Shown in pieces: positions 35,084 through 35,109 of a stretch of DNA of 35,109 bases. The position numbers and the translations under genes are program-made. The notes under the pieces are model-generated. The model was not told the DNA's origin. It did no database searches and worked only from the letters and a program-made list of their open reading frames with translations. Source of the stretch: an uncultured Planctomycetota bacterium (GTDB lineage: Bacteria; Planctomycetota; Planctomycetia; Pirellulales; Thermoguttaceae); NCBI GenBank assembly GCA_902796885.1, contig CADBQY010000090.1:1-35109 (forward strand), in the 5' to 3' direction. Every line of letters begins with the position of its first letter. Position 1 is the stretch's first letter.

Positions 35084-35109
35084 GTGACAAAGACGATTAA
35101 ATTCGGAAT
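35084..35109 (+). CDS. Start of a downstream gene, cut by window edge
   Basis: A GTG at 35084 begins one base after the isomerase stop codon, and GAGGAG (35071-35076) is placed 7 nt before it. The visible protein is MTKTIKFG and then runs off the window. A basic start followed by a beta-strand and Gly would fit an NAD(P)-binding oxidoreductase, but eight residues cannot establish this. Coupling to the isomerase suggests a sugar-metabolism role. Confidence 0.5.

Overview
The window looks like a chromosomal segment from a GC-rich member of the Planctomycetota, probably Pirellulales-like. This is inferred from gene content and not from a marker-gene search. The pointers are a very long signal peptidase I with a CxxC...CxxC insert, a DnaA with a GRSHSTV-type DNA-binding signature, several secreted proteins without familiar domains, and a translation operon ending in an endonuclease III-like gene. 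I see no phage, IS element, CRISPR array, tRNA or rRNA. Almost everything is vertically inherited housekeeping or planctomycete accessory DNA.

Layout, left to right. (1) 1-5.9 kb, minus strand: the transcription/translation operon nusA-infB-rbfA plus a partial HhH-GPD-like gene. It has its own promoter and a leader of about 135 nt that can fold into a hairpin with a 7-bp pseudoknot. (2) 5.9-10.9 kb, minus strand: an apparent operon dhaK-dhaL-(755-aa secreted protein)-lsrF, closed by a hairpin terminator that overlaps the lsrF stop codon. (3) 11.1-17.0 kb, plus strand: two tandem paralogous Tat-exported metallo-beta-lactamase-fold proteins, then hslV-hslU-hemH. (4) 17.0-32.0 kb, minus strand: read in transcription order this is dnaA, lepB, serS, a 62-aa membrane protein, trkA, a TPR lipoprotein, an FHA-GAF histidine kinase, a GT2 glycosyltransferase, uxaC, a CBM9-like secreted protein and recG. 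(5) 32.0-33.65 kb: an AT-rich region upstream of dnaA with one good DnaA box (candidate oriC), a secreted planctomycete-type protein, and a 465-bp divergent intergenic region. (6) 33.65 kb to the end, plus strand: an L-fucose/L-arabinose isomerase-like gene and the first codons of a translationally coupled next gene.

How the genes fit together. Sugar-acid and sugar isomerases (uxaC, fucI/araA-like), a DhaKL kinase with an LsrF-type aldolase, and a CBM9-like secreted protein fit a polysaccharide- or uronate-consuming lifestyle. From about 17 kb to dnaA every gene reads leftward, and the gene at the right edge reads rightward, which is what replication out of a dnaA-proximal origin would favour. 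The most interesting items are the pseudoknotted nusA leader, the dhaKL-lsrF operon, the zinc-ribbon signal peptidase, the duplicated Tat-MBL proteins, and the recurring strong hairpins without U-tracts between genes of the same operon.
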